Counted from the stretch's first letter, positions 1 through 12,700 are shown. The stretch: DNA of 64,000 bases from Paenibacillus cellulosilyticus (GCF_003182255.1 NZ_QGTQ01000002.1:296767-360766); one strand, 5' to 3'. The notes: a model not told the origin generated them from the letters alone. Made by a program: numbers and translations.

Positions 1-2803
1 GTGTCCGGTTGATCATCATGAGACGCACCTTCTGCCGGGCCGCCAAATACTTCGCGACCTCCAGCCCGATGCCCCCTAGTCCGCCTGTCACGACGTATAC
101 GCCGTTCTCCCGCAGCTCCACCGGCTTCTCAGGTACCGCCGCCATATCCACCGCTTCCAGCTTCTCCGCATACCGCTGCCCTAGACGATAGGCAATGCGG
201 TAAATCTCCTGCTGCATGCAGTCGATCTCTTCCGCGATTCGCACCGCCGGCGTATCCGGGTCAATGTCAACGTTTCGGCAAATCAGGTTGGCATGCTCCT
301 TCCGGACCACTTTGCCCAAGCCGGCAAGCGTCGCTTGTTCAGGCCGGATGCACGCCTCTTCTCCTGTTACCTTCACGGCCGTTTCCGTAAGAAGCACGAT
401 GTCCATCTCTTGTGCTATTTCCAGCTTCGCCACCGCTCTGGCCAGTTGGAACAGACTGTATGTCCCGATATGCTGGATTCGTTCCAGCTCTTCCAGCGAA
501 TCTGGAGAAGCGCCGAAGCCAATGGCCTGTACAACCCGACGAAGTTTGGAAGCATGCGGTTCTAGCAGACGAATGAATTCTTCCTCATCACCGCGGATCA
601 CATAATGCCACTCCGTCTTTTGCTCAAAGCGATCTCCGAATTCCGCTTCCAGGACATCCATTCCTCTCTCCCGGAAACGGCTGGCGAGCAATCCGCTCAT
701 CGGATTGCCGTCAGACAGCACGAGCGCAACCCCTTCTGACAGGGACGGCTCGTCCGCCGTCACAAACGGCAAGGACTCCCACTTTAATGCGTAGAACCTG
801 TCTTCTCCGCCGCTTTCCACCCGATTGGCTGCCGCTTTTCCCACACCTTTCGGGATATCCAGCCAGCACCGGTTCCGCTCAAATGCGTAACCAGGGAGAC
901 TTACCTTCCGGGCTCCGCTGAATCGATAAACAAGCTCCCAAGGAATGTCCGCGCCTCTTACATAGAGCTCGCTGATGCGTTCGAGCGGTAGTCTCAGACC
1001 AGGTGAGACAGAATCCGTGACTAATGTTGCGCTTTCCGTCAGCACGCGTTGGTCCTTCTCATACATTTCCGTCTCCGCAAGATTGGCCTTGTTCGAAGGC
1101 ACCACCTTGTATTCGCCCCATTGAACGCCTTCCAGCCGAGAAGAAGCGAACCCGCTCACAGCAATTCCTCGTAATTGGCTTACAAGTTCTGCTGTATCCA
1201 CTGCGATTAATGCAAGCCTGCAGTTGAAGTGATTTCTTCCGGTCGCCAATGTGTAACCAACATCTTGAATCGCAGGATGATGACGCTCAAGATGTGCCAA
1301 TAAGTTGTGCACGCTCCGCATGAGCGCACTTTGCGTTTTGGCCGACAGAACACAAAGGAATGGACCGATATTTTCTGCTGCTTCCTCTTGCGGAGTCGGC
1401 GGCTCCTCAAGCACCATATGGCAATTCGTCCCGCTGAATCCAAATGAGCTAATGCCGCACCGCAGCGGGGTACCCGACCCGGACGCACGCCATTCCGACG
1501 GTTTGTTATTCACATAGACGGGAAGCTGCGAGAAGTCTACTCTTGCGTTCGGTCGCTCGAAAAACAACATGGGTGGAATCTTTCGATGCTTGAACATCAG
1601 CATGCATTTTACAAAGCCGGCCAATCCAGCGCTTTCGAATAAATGTCCCAAATTAGTTTTGAGCGAACCGATGGCGCAAAACTGTTTTTTGTCGGTATGT
1701 TCACGAAAGGCTCTTTCAAGCCCATCCAATTCGATCGGATCTCCGAGAACCGTTCCCGTCCCATGGGATTCGATATATGAGAGTGTTTCCGGATGGATGC
1801 CCGCATGGTCCCATGCCTTCAGGATCACGTCCTTCTGAGCTTCCGGGTTAGGGGCAGTCAAGCCAATCGATGTTCCGTCTTGATTGACCGCATTGCCTTT
1901 GATCACCGCATAGATATGGTCTTTATCGCGAACGGCTTTGTCGAGCGGCTTAAGCAGCACCGCAATGACGCCTTCTCCCATTCCTGCCCCGTCCGATTTA
2001 TCATCGAATGTGCGTGTTTTGCCGTCGGAAGATTCCAAGCCAAACTTCAGAAAATCTTGATCGACCGGGAGCAGATTCATCCTTACCGATCCTGCTATGG
2101 CCATCTCGCAATCTCCATTACGAATGGCTTGGCAAGCCGTATGAACCGCAATTAAGGCAGAGGAGCAAGCCGTATCGATAACCATGCTTGGACCTTTCAA
2201 ATCCAGCAGATAGGAGATACGGCTAGGCAGCATAGCTGTCACATTGCCAACCCCTGCCGACGACATTAATCCCGAATCCACGTCGAAAATCATCTTCTGA
2301 TAATTGTCCTTGGCATTGCTCGCGAAGCCTACATAAACACCCGTTTTCGACCCGCTGATTTTGCCGCCGGCGTAGCCCGCATCCTCAATGACCCGCCACG
2401 CGACCTGCAGGAACAGACGTTGATGAGGATCCATCAAGCTTGCTTCCCTAGGCGACAAACGAAACAATTGCGGATCGAACTTATCGATGTCTTCCAGATA
2501 AGCGCCCGAAAGGTATTTCATTTGATCCCCAAAAATATGGTCTGCATAAGCCAGATAGTCGTCCAAATCGGCCTTTCGCTGATCCGGTACATCCCCGATG
2601 AAATCGACCTGATTCATGACCGCTTCCCAGAACTGGTCCAGATTATCCACTCGCGGCAAATGCGCAGCCACGCCGATAACGGCAATCTCTTGTCTTGGCT
2701 TTATTTCCTCGGTTTTTAACAGACTAAGGATTTGGGCAGCCGTCTGCTTATCCATCATGCCGTTGGAAGCCCGATCGAGCACTAGCCGCACGATCTTTTC
2801 CAT
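1..2803 (-). CDS. AT-less polyketide synthase module (KS-KR), 3' end beyond the window
   Basis: This is the fourth and last visible PKS protein of the operon. The open frame continues off the left edge, so only about 934 codons are seen. An N-terminal helical docking segment (about residues 1-35) precedes a ketosynthase with DTACSSA around the nucleophilic Cys, ESHGTGT and KTNLGH for the two histidines. A post-KS linker ending in LPGYAFER leads to the structural half of a ketoreductase and its TGGLGGIG NADPH loop; the KR catalytic half and any ACP lie outside. No acyltransferase sits between KS and KR. I chose the ATG at 2803 because a strong AGGAGGTGAT lies upstream; another ATG at 2814 opens only ten codons. 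It begins 17 nt after the previous stop. Bases 1-908 are almost identical to 7819-8726 in the neighbouring gene. Confidence 0.9.
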   Translation of the reverse strand, partial: MEKIVRLVLDRASNGMMDKQTAAQILSLLKTEEIKPRQEIAVIGVAAHLPRVDNLDQFWEAVMNQVDFIGDVPDQRKADLDDYLAYADHIFGDQMKYLSGAYLEDIDKFDPQLFRLSPREASLMDPHQRLFLQVAWRVIEDAGYAGGKISGSKTGVYVGFASNAKDNYQKMIFDVDSGLMSSAGVGNVTAMLPSRISYLLDLKGPSMVIDTACSSALIAVHTACQAIRNGDCEMAIAGSVRMNLLPVDQDFLKFGLESSDGKTRTFDDKSDGAGMGEGVIAVLLKPLDKAVRDKDHIYAVIKGNAVNQDGTSIGLTAPNPEAQKDVILKAWDHAGIHPETLSYIESHGTGTVLGDPIELDGLERAFREHTDKKQFCAIGSLKTNLGHLFESAGLAGFVKCMLMFKHRKIPPMLFFERPNARVDFSQLPVYVNNKPSEWRASGSGTPLRCGISSFGFSGTNCHMVLEEPPTPQEEAAENIGPFLCVLSAKTQSALMRSVHNLLAHLERHHPAIQDVGYTLATGRNHFNCRLALIAVDTAELVSQLRGIAVSGFASSRLEGVQWGEYKVVPSNKANLAETEMYEKDQRVLTESATLVTDSVSPGLRLPLERISELYVRGADIPWELVYRFSGARKVSLPGYAFERNRCWLDIPKGVGKAAANRVESGGEDRFYALKWESLPFVTADEPSLSEGVALVLSDGNPMSGLLASRFRERGMDVLEAEFGDRFEQKTEWHYVIRGDEEEFIRLLEPHASKLRRVVQAIGFGASPDSLEELERIQHIGTYSLFQLARAVAKLEIAQEMDIVLLTETAVKVTGEEACIRPEQATLAGLGKVVRKEHANLICRNVDIDPDTPAVRIAEEIDCMQQEIYRIAYRLGQRYAEKLEAVDMAAVPEKPVELRENGVYVVTGGLGGIGLEVAKYLAARQKVRLMMINRT

Positions 2804-2820
2804 CTTCGTTCCATCACCTC

Positions 2821-5800
2821 CTAGGAGTCGATAAAATGCTTAACCGCTTCTTCCAAGTTCATATCACCGCTTTGAAGCTGCTCGAGCATACTCGTGATAG
2901 ATTCCAATTCGGTAGATTCCGCCTTCGCTGTCGTGCTCTTTCCGGTTTTCTCTGCGATATGTTTGGATAATTTACGAACCGTTGTGTAATTGAACAGGTC
3001 GATAAGCTTAACCGTTCCGGGAAACTTCTTCTCTATTAAAGCGTGCATTCGATTCAATATGACCGAATCGCCGCCCAATTCGAAGAAGCCGTCATCGATA
3101 TTAATCTCTGCAGAACCTAGAACCTCGTAATAGATTTGGGCAACTTCCTTCTCGATTTCCGTAAAATCCGAGCCGCCGATCAAATCGACATTGCGGGCCG
3201 TCTGTATGTTTGGTCCTGCTTGAATCTGTTTCTTGCCGCTGTTTTCCAGAGCCCGACGGCATTTATCCTGTACCGAGTCCGAGAGCATAAAAGGCAAATG
3301 ATCCAGTAAAGCGAGAAACTGCGGCAAATAGCTGAACTCGCCGATCAAGACGTTCGTTATCTTATGGTCAAGCGCTTCATAGAAACGTTCGATCGCGAAC
3401 GAGGTAGGCATCGCCTTGAAGAATGTGTCGTAATTGAAGCCATATTCGACTGCCATCCCGGTTTCTTTCCACGTGGTCCAGTTGATCGTAAGCGTCTTTA
3501 GTCCGGTTCTAGCCCTGGCTTTCGCGTAAAGATCCAAGTAAGCGTTCGCTGCCGTGTAATCGCCATGACCCGGCTCGCTTAGAATGGAAAGACCGGACGA
3601 GCAGAGAACCATAAATTCCGGCCGGAACTCTCTTGTAAGAGAATCAATCAGCCAAGTTCCATACACCTTCGGATTGAAAACAGTATCGAAAGCCTGCCGA
3701 CTTTTGTTCAGAAGGAATCCTTCGCCGGGAACCCCTGCGGCATGCACGATGCCATGGATGGTTCCGTATTGTTCACGAACAAGCTCGATAGCCGCCCTCA
3801 TTTGATCGGGGTCCGATACATCTGCCGCAATCGACAGTATCTCCGAGCCATTGGACGCAATCTCCATCACTTTCATAAGCCGGGAGCGCATGGAGGAATC
3901 CTTGCCGGCATTCACCAATTCCTCCCATTCCTCTCTAGGAGGCAATCCGGACCTGCTGATGAGTACGAGACGGACCCGATTTCGAAGCGACAAAGAATGA
4001 GCTAGCTCCAGGCCCATGCCACCTGTTCCACCCGTGATGAGATAGACGCCGTTCTCTGCGATCTGCACGGTTTCTTCCTGCAGCGTTTCCGCTTGTACTT
4101 CCTCAAACCGTTCCACATATCGCTTGCCTTGACGATAGGCAGCTTGATACATAGGGTCATTTCGATACATCTCGACCCACAAGTCCTCAAGCGAGAATAC
4201 ATCGTCGAAATCAACGGTTCTAACTCGGATTCCGGGGTGCTCCAAGCTGACTGTCTTTCCTAAGGCGGCGAGTGTCGCAAACTCCGGCCTCATTTCTTTC
4301 TCCTGACCGCTCACCGCATAAAGATTGCGACCGACAATTTGGATGGCAATATGCTGATCCATGCCGTGACGCACCATGCTTTGGATCAGATAGACCAAGC
4401 TGTACACGCCCACCTTTTGACTTTCCAGCAACTCGTCCAACGTGTTCGCCTGCCGATCGCCGAGCGGAACCCCATATAAGATCCGGCTAAGCTTGCGGGT
4501 TTCCATCATCTTGACGAGAGCTTCGAAATCATCCGGTGTTCCAGTGACGACAATGCGGTTACCGTCGGCCTCAAACTGCGAACCAAAGCTGACTCGAACC
4601 ACATCTGCACCGTTCAACGAGAACTTCTCGGCAATCTGGTCGGTATCGTGCTCTTCTGAGCCAAATACGATCACCGTATCCTCTTTAATAGGCTCCGCTG
4701 CCGGGGCCGGAGATTCGATCCAAGAAACCTGGTAGTAATAGGACTCTTGCGATGAAGCCGCCAACGGTATTTCCGGAAGATCCAGCCAGCAGCGCGTCCT
4801 ACGAAACGGATACACGGGAAGACTCACCTTATGGCAGACACGATCTTTGAAAAATCCGTCCCAGACGAAATCCGCTCCTGCGATGTATTGCTCCATCAGA
4901 CGGCTCAAGCAAGTGACATCTGTCCGGGAAGAAAGCAGGTACTCGGCACAGATACCTTCTGCTTCTTCCGTTAGCGCACGTTTTTCAGCCTCCGTCAGGG
5001 CGGCTTCCGGCTTCGACTTGCTGTGCGTCCGAATTCTTTCCAGCACGCCAGCGGCCACCTCGCCGTTCAGCCAGCGTCCGAGCTGCGCCACGACTTCTTC
5101 TCGGGTTTCAAATTTGCATATGACCCGATCGCTGTAATGGCCTCTCCCTGTGTTTGCGGTATAGCAGAAATCTAGCAAGGAACAGTCCTCGTTAACCAGC
5201 AGCCACGACCGATATCGCAGCGCCAATTCTCTTAAGCTTTCCTCGTTGTCCGCAGATATCGCGAGCAGATAAACAGGTAATCCCTCGCTTCTTTCCGGAA
5301 CGGCCGGCGCCTCCTCCAGAACGATGTGGCAATTCGTTCCGCTTATGCCAAATCCGCTTATGCCTGCCCTCCTTGGATACTGCCCGGAGCTCGGCCATTC
5401 CCGCAGGGCCGTATTGACATAGACCGGCGACTTCTCGAAAGCAATGGTACGGTTAGGAACTTGAAAATACAGGCTTGGCGGAAGCTTCCTGTTGCGCATC
5501 GCTTGCACAATTTTGATTACGCCGAATATCCCTGCCGCCTCAGAGGCATGCCCGATGTTGGTCTTCACAGATCCAATCGCACAAAATTGCTTCTTGTTCG
5601 TGTAACCCCGAAACGCCTCTTCAATTCCCCGTATCTCGATTGGATCGCCAATCTTAGTTCCTGTCCCGTGCGTCTCGATATAGGAGATCGTCGCCGGGTC
5701 AATACCGCTGTCTTTCCATGCTTGAATCATTACTTCCCTTTGGGCTGCCGGGTTGGGAGCCGTCAGTCCTACCGACCTGCCGTCCTGATTAACCGCACAC

Positions 5801-6696
5801 CCCTTGACGACCGCGTAAATGTGATCGCGATCCTTCAGCGCCCGACTTAACGGTTTAAGCAGTACGACGCCTACGCCCTCTCCGATTCCTGACCCGGATG
5901 TGTGATGGTTGAATGCGCGCGTCCTGCTGTCGGAGGACTCAATGCCTATCTTCATGTTCTCGTTATCCAGCGGCATCAGATTAATCTTGATTCCACCGGC
6001 CAACACCATTTCGCACGTCTTCTTCCGCAGAGCTTCTACGGCGAGCGCAATCGACACAAGGGAAGACGAACACGCGGTGTCGATAAGCATCGATGGCCCT
6101 TTCAAGTCGAGCAAATACGAAATGCGGCTTGGAAGAACGGCAGGCAAGTTCCCTACCATTGCCAAAGGCAAGGATTCGGGGTCCGTCTCATACACCTGTT
6201 TGATATACATATCCCGCAGGCTGCTCGCAAAGCCGGCATATACTCCGGTTTTGGTGCCCGAAATTTTCCCTCCGCCATATCCGGCATCCTCTATGGCCTG
6301 CCAGGCATTAACCAAAAATAAGCGTTGGTGCGGGTCCATTAATGAAGCTTCTTTATACGAAAGCTTAAAGAAAGCATGATCAAATTTGTCAATTTCGCCT
6401 AAGTATGCGTTTTCGCTAAATCGGGGATTTTCCGTACCCACATGTCTCAAATACTTTGTGATATCATTTTTTCTCGTCTCCGGAAATGCCGTTACGCAAT
6501 CAAGCCCGGATTCCAGATTCGCCCAGTATTCCGCAGGGGACTCGGCCATCGGCATTTGACCTGACATGCCGATGATCGCCACATCTTCATGCGTGCTTTC
6601 CGATTCCTTGATCTGATTAACGAGTTGGATCGCCGTTTCTTTGTCGATTTTGCCACGGCTTGCTCCGTCAACGACCATTCTTAAGAGCTGCTCCAC
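2821..6696 (-). CDS. AT-less polyketide synthase, one module (docking-KS-KR-ACP-docking)
   Basis: This 1,291-residue protein should add one two-carbon unit and reduce the beta-keto group to a hydroxyl. Domains in order: helical docking segment 1-35; KS about 38-463 with Cys209 (DTACSSS), His343 (THGTGT) and His383 (KTNIGH); post-KS linker 464-640 ending in LPVYPFRR; KR about 655-1135 with TGGTGGMG at 888-895, Ser1033/1034 and Tyr1047; ACP with Ser1211 (GGDS); C-terminal helical segment 1262-1290, probably a docking element. No AT, DH or ER is present, so malonyl loading must come from an acyltransferase in trans. It starts at GTG 6696 with GGAGG six bases before it, 13 nt after the preceding gene. 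Docking roles follow from position and helical character only. Confidence 0.93.
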   Translation of the reverse strand: MEQLLRMVVDGASRGKIDKETAIQLVNQIKESESTHEDVAIIGMSGQMPMAESPAEYWANLESGLDCVTAFPETRKNDITKYLRHVGTENPRFSENAYLGEIDKFDHAFFKLSYKEASLMDPHQRLFLVNAWQAIEDAGYGGGKISGTKTGVYAGFASSLRDMYIKQVYETDPESLPLAMVGNLPAVLPSRISYLLDLKGPSMLIDTACSSSLVSIALAVEALRKKTCEMVLAGGIKINLMPLDNENMKIGIESSDSRTRAFNHHTSGSGIGEGVGVVLLKPLSRALKDRDHIYAVVKGCAVNQDGRSVGLTAPNPAAQREVMIQAWKDSGIDPATISYIETHGTGTKIGDPIEIRGIEEAFRGYTNKKQFCAIGSVKTNIGHASEAAGIFGVIKIVQAMRNRKLPPSLYFQVPNRTIAFEKSPVYVNTALREWPSSGQYPRRAGISGFGISGTNCHIVLEEAPAVPERSEGLPVYLLAISADNEESLRELALRYRSWLLVNEDCSLLDFCYTANTGRGHYSDRVICKFETREEVVAQLGRWLNGEVAAGVLERIRTHSKSKPEAALTEAEKRALTEEAEGICAEYLLSSRTDVTCLSRLMEQYIAGADFVWDGFFKDRVCHKVSLPVYPFRRTRCWLDLPEIPLAASSQESYYYQVSWIESPAPAAEPIKEDTVIVFGSEEHDTDQIAEKFSLNGADVVRVSFGSQFEADGNRIVVTGTPDDFEALVKMMETRKLSRILYGVPLGDRQANTLDELLESQKVGVYSLVYLIQSMVRHGMDQHIAIQIVGRNLYAVSGQEKEMRPEFATLAALGKTVSLEHPGIRVRTVDFDDVFSLEDLWVEMYRNDPMYQAAYRQGKRYVERFEEVQAETLQEETVQIAENGVYLITGGTGGMGLELAHSLSLRNRVRLVLISRSGLPPREEWEELVNAGKDSSMRSRLMKVMEIASNGSEILSIAADVSDPDQMRAAIELVREQYGTIHGIVHAAGVPGEGFLLNKSRQAFDTVFNPKVYGTWLIDSLTREFRPEFMVLCSSGLSILSEPGHGDYTAANAYLDLYAKARARTGLKTLTINWTTWKETGMAVEYGFNYDTFFKAMPTSFAIERFYEALDHKITNVLIGEFSYLPQFLALLDHLPFMLSDSVQDKCRRALENSGKKQIQAGPNIQTARNVDLIGGSDFTEIEKEVAQIYYEVLGSAEINIDDGFFELGGDSVILNRMHALIEKKFPGTVKLIDLFNYTTVRKLSKHIAEKTGKSTTAKAESTELESITSMLEQLQSGDMNLEEAVKHFIDS

Positions 6697-6709
6697 GTCG
6701 ATCCTCCCT

Positions 6710-9700
6710 CTATAAACGCTTCAACGCTTCTAATGCTTTCTCCGGACTCATATGATCGTTCAGCAGTTCGTCGAACACCGTTCTTAACTCGTCCGGAGCT
6801 GACTCCTCTGCCATTGGTTCAGCAGCAATTAACTTGCCATCAATGAATTGAGCCAGCTTGTAGATCGTTGTGTGCTCGAATATGTCGGTTATATTCACAA
6901 TACCTGGATACTCTTTGTCAATCTGAGCTTGCATTCGCGTCAAAATAATGGAGTCGGCGCCCAATTCGAAGAAGTTATCGTGTACGTCCATTTCGTCGAA
7001 TCCAAGGAACGATTGGCATATCTGCCCCAGCTTGGCTTCGGTGTTCGATTGTGACTCGTCGCCAGACAATCGGACCTCTTTCTTACCGGAGCTCCGGCTA
7101 TCGCCTTTGTTGCTGCTTGTCCGAGCATCCACTCTATTCTTCAATGGATCAGACAACCCGAACAGCGTTGTTTTTAACATTCTGACGAAAGGTCCGTCAA
7201 AATGAATCTCGCCGATCAGCACGTTGGAGATGCTGCGATGGAACACATCGTCAAACCGTTCGATCGCATTCTTTGTCGATATCGACTTGAACAATGTGTC
7301 CACCGTGAAGTTATGCTTCACGGACATCCCCGTTTCGCGCCATGTAGACCAATTGATAGCCAAGGCCCGCTCGCCGCGATTGCTGCGGCTTTGTGCGAAT
7401 GCATCCAAATACGCATTCGCCGCGATGTAATCCCCTTGGCCCGGCGCGGTTATAAGCGTGGCAATCGAAGAGAACAGTACAAAGAAGTCAAGCTTCTCAT
7501 TCCGCGTCAATTCGCCCAGAATCCATGTGCCATGCACCTTCGGCGAGAACACCGCGCGGAAATCCTCGGCCTTGCGGTTAGTGATCAGCTCCGCGCCGCC
7601 GACGCCGGCTCCATGGATCACGCCATGGATAACTCCGTGCCTTGCCTTGATATCGCCCATCACCTCGCGCATCCGCGGCAGGTCCGCCACATCCGCGCTG
7701 AAGCAGTCCACCTGCGCTCCCAGCTCTTCGATCTGCCGGATGGCCTCAATCTTGCGGCGCGCTTCCACGTCTTCGCCGCTCTCCACTAAGTCCGCCCACT
7801 CTCGGCGATCCGGCATCGGAGTCCGGTTGATCATCATGAGACGCACCTTCTGCCGGGCCGCCAAATACTTCGCGACCTCCAGCCCGATGCCCCCTAGTCC
7901 GCCTGTCACGACGTATACGCCATTCTCCCGCAGCTCCACCGGTTTCTCAGGTGCCGCCGCCATATCTACCGCTTCCAGCTTCTCCGCATACCGCTGCCCT
8001 TGACGATAGGCAATGCGGTAAATCCCCTGCTGCATGCAGTCGATCTCTTCGGCGATTCGCACCGCCGGCGTCTCTGGATCAATGTCAATGTTTCGGCAAA
8101 TCAGATTGGCATGTTCCTTCCGCACCGCTTTGCCCAAGCCGGCAAGCGTCGCTTGTTCAGGCCGGATGCATGCCTCTTCTCCCGTGACCTTCACGGCCGT
8201 TTCCGTAAGAAGCACAATGTCCATCTCTTGTGTCGTTTCCAGCTTCGCCACCGCTCTGGCCAGCTGGAACAGGCTGTATGTCCCGATATGCTGGTTTCGT
8301 TCCAGCTCTTCCAGCGAATCCGGAGAGGCGCCAAAGCCAATGGCCTGCACAATCCGGCGAAGTCCAGAAGCATGAGGTTCTAGCAGGCGAATGAAATCTT
8401 CCTCGTCACCGCGGACCACATAGTGCCACTGGGCCTTTTGCTCAAAGCGATCTCCGAATTCCGCTTCCAGGACATCCATTCCTTTCTCCCGGAAACGGCT
8501 GGCGAGCAATCCGCTGATCGGATTGCCGTCAGACAACACGAGCACAACCCCTTCCGACAGGGACGGCTCGTCTGACGTCACAAGCGGCAAGGACTCCCAC
8601 TTCAATGCGTAAAACGTGTCTTCTCCGCCGCTTTCCACCCGATTCGCCGCCGCTTTTGCCACACCTTTCGGAATATCCAGCCAGCACCGGTTCCGCTCAA
8701 ACGCATAGCCGGGGAGACTAACCTTCTTGATGTGCATCCCCTTATACAGCCGCTCCCACGGAACATAGGCTCCGGCGATATATAATTCGCATAGCTTCTC
8801 CAGCCATTCGGCGCGATCAGGTGCATAGCCATCCTCGGCTTTTCCAACCCATTCCTCGACCTGACGCTGCATCTCGTGACGTACACGGTCCGCCACTTCT
8901 TCCTTCTTCAGCGCCTGGATCGGTTGAAGCTGCAGCCGTATTCTCGCATCCGTCAATTTACTCACGAGTTCCTCGGATGTGCGGACTGCGAATGCTAGCC
9001 GAACCGACTTGTGATCCCGCCCGGTGGCCACCGTGTAGCAAATGCCGGCAAGCGAATCGGTTGCATTCCTATTCAATCGATCCAAATAATCATCCAGCAT
9101 TCTCACAAGCGAGGCGGTCGAGTTGGCGGACAGCATAAACGGGAATGACTCAGCCGGAACGGACGAGACCTCGTTAGCCGGCGCTTCCTCCATCACGATA
9201 TGGCAATTCGTTCCGCTGAATCCGAATGAACTTACCGCACAGCGCATTGGCTGCTCGGCGTCTGTCCACTTGCGCAGAACGCGATTCACGTAGACTGGAG
9301 AGTTGGAGAAATCTATTCTGCTGTTCGGTTTATGGAAGTTGATCGTAGGCGGCACTTCTCTATGCTTCAACGCCATTGCTGCCTTGATAAATCCGGCAAG
9401 CCCCGCGCCTTCATAGAGATGGCCAACATTGGTCTTGACGGTGCCGATGGCGCAAATGTGCTTCTTGTCCGTATACTTTTCGAATGCTTGCTGCAAGGCT
9501 TTGATCTCGATAGGGTCGCCCAATGCCGTCGCAGTACCATGCGCTTCGATAAATGCCAGCGATTCGGGTGAAACGCCCGAAGCTTCCCACGCACGGAGAA
9601 GAACCTTTGTTTGCGCTTCAGGGTTCGGCGCGGTAATACCGATTGACGCGCCGTCTTGATTAATCGAGCTGCCTTTTATGACACAATAAATTTGATCTCC

Positions 9701-12700
9701 ATCTTCAACAGCCTGGCTCAGCGGCTTAAGCATCACAGCCGTTACGCCTTCGCCGCTTCCCGAACCCGTCGCCGTTTCGTCGAACGTCATTGTTCTGCCG
9801 TTGGACGATTCAATGCCGATCTTCATATACTCCCTGTCAAGAGGGAGTAGATTGATCCGCACGCCTCCTACGAGCGCCGTCTCGCAATCGCCGCGCTTCA
9901 TGCCCATACATGCCGTGTGAAGCGCAACAAGCGTCGAGGAGCATGCCGTGTCGATGACCATCGTTGGACCAGTAAGATCAAGCAAATAAGAGATTCTGCT
10001 AGGCATCATCGCTACGATATTGCCAACCGCAGATATCGGGATCGACTCCGGGTCCGCATCCAGAATCAATTTCTGGTAGGAATCTTTGATGTTACCGGCA
10101 AATCCCATGTAAACGCCCGTTTTGGAGCCAACCAATTTACCGCCGCCATACCCCGCATCCTCTATGGCATGCCATACGGTCTGCAGAAAAAGCCGTTGAT
10201 GCGGATCCATCAGCTTGGCCTCGGCAGGGGTAAGCTTGAAGAATCGGTAATCAAACTCATCTATACGGTCGAGAAAGGCGCCATTGTGGTAACGGATGTC
10301 CGCTGGCAGCGTCCCCTCAGCAAAGCTCAAGTACTCGTTCATGTCCTGCTTACGATATTCAGGGAATGCAACCGCACAATCTATACCCGCTCGAATATTC
10401 TCGTAGTATTGGTCCGCATTGTCGGCCATCGGCAACCGCGCGGCCAAGCCGATAACGGCGATGTCTTCGCTTTCCGTTGCACGGAACGTCATTCTGGAAG
10501 CGTCGGCGGCTATATTCCGATTGTCTTGCGTCTCCAACCCGATATGAGCGGCAAGCTTTGACACCGAAGTAAACGTAAACAGATCCGCCAGTTTCAATGA
10601 TCCTGGGTAGAAATGCTCGATGAGTTGATGCAATTTGGACAGCATCACCGAGTCTCCGCCCAGCTCAAAGAAGCTGTCGAATACATCGATCTCATTGAAG
10701 CCAAGAATTTCCCGGTAAAAGCCTCCAATGGTCCGCTCAAAGTCGGAATAGATTCCCTCATCACGACCCGTAAGCTTGACGTCCGGGATTGTCGCAGTGA
10801 TCGCTTGTGCTACGCCCGGCACCTTGGCTCCATTCAATGCTTTTTGTTTCGCGATGATCGTTTTGAAAGCGTCCGATAGATGGAACTCCATATGTTCCAG
10901 CAGTAGAAAATGCTCTCCCTCCACATGAGGCTCGCCGATTACAAGTCTATCGATAGGCGCTTGGATGACCTTATGGAAGGCTTCTACTGCGGATTTCGTA
11001 TCGATCGCTTTGAAAATCAAATCCTTATTAAATCCGTATTTAACAGCCATGCCCGCTGATTTCCACGATACCCAGTCGATCGTGACGGAAGGCTTGCCCC
11101 GCTTTTTGCGATATGCCGAGAAAGCATCCAAGTAGCTGTTAGCCGCAACATAATCTCCCTGGCCAATCTCTCCAATGATCGAAACGCCGGAGGAGAAAAT
11201 AATGAAGAAGTCGAGGTCGTCCCCATCGGTTATTTGGTCCAAAATCCAGCAGCCGTCGATTTTGGGTTCAATGACCTGAGCAAACCGCTCTTCAGACTTT
11301 CTTGCTAGGAATCCGTCCCCTGGAATGCCCGCTCCGTGGATGACCCCGTTGATGGTTCCATAAGTGTCGCGGAGTTTGGCGAAGAGCTCCTCGCATGCAG
11401 CCATTTCAGCGATGTCGACGGAATAATACGCGACTTTCGCGCCTTTTCTTTCCAGTTGAATCATTTTCTTAATCCGTTCAACGCTCTCCGTGTCGTTAGA
11501 AGACGCCAATACAGCCTCCCATTGCTGTCGAGGCGGCAGCGGAGTTCTGCCCAGCAACGCCATTTTGACACCTGAATAGTCCGCTATTGAATCGGCAATT
11601 TCAAGACCGATGCCGCCGGTCCCGCCCGTCAGAACATAAACGCCATCGGTTTTCCATCGGTATGCTGGCACCGAATCCGGCTTCCTATCCCATTCCTCGA
11701 ATTGCTCGACGAACCGCTTGTCACCCCTCAAACCGACGAGGAAGGACTTCAGCGAAGGATATTCAATTTCATTCGTGATCTGTTCCAGCGCAGGAAGCTC
11801 GCCGACATCCAGACACCTGCATTTCAGATGAGGATATTCTTGCGTGATTACTTTGGCCAAGCCGAACATGGACGATGAAGACGGTTTTATTTCCTTCTCT
11901 TCACCGCTGATTCCGAACACCGAATCCCCGATCACCGTCATCTGGATGGTATCTTTGCTCGGATATTCGTTTATCAGTGCTTTGGTCATATAAAAAAGGC
12001 TGTACAAGCCCGCTTGTTGTGATTCTCTCAATTCATCCAAATGGGTAGGATTGTCTCGTCCAAGCCCCCATAGATGAACGATTCTCGATATCTGTCTGCC
12101 TTTCAATGCATCGATCAGACGGAGGAAGCTCTCTTCCGAGCTCTCCATCTTGTAGCCATACTCCGTCTGCTCAAAGTTATGGCCCAAATCAACTTCTACG
12201 ACATCGCAATTGTTGTCCTTGAATACTTGGGCGATGCGCCTGCCCAAACCGGTATGATCATTAAATACAAGCATGGTGCCGGTAACCGGCGTTTCCACGC
12301 GAAGCGACGATTTCTCGAACGGCTCCGGCTTCCAATTCATTCTGTAGAACAATTTCTTCTCGGCCGCAGCACCGACGGAGTCGAACTCCGCCCAGCATCG
12401 CAATTTATCAAAAACGTATGCGGGCAGCCGAACTACGCCGGGGGCCGCACCTTCAAATAGAAGCGGCCATTGGATATCGGCGCCTTGCTTGTAAACTTCA
12501 CAAAGCTCGGACCATCCTTCTGGCGTTCTCTCCTCTTGTTTGGCAAGCCTCGCCACAAGCTGTTTGGCTTTATTCTGGATAATGCGCCATTCGGCCGTTT
12601 TTTCCTTTTTCTGATCGATGGGAGGATTGGCGATTCCATCGTTTTCTGCGCTTTCAACAAATTTGTCCACTTTATTCCGTAAATCGGACAAGCTTTCAAA

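Noticed and set aside
7951-8383. Several plus-strand frames repeated at 9-605 and 7458-8383
   Set aside because: They look conserved only because the underlying KR DNA is duplicated; they oppose real PKS domains.
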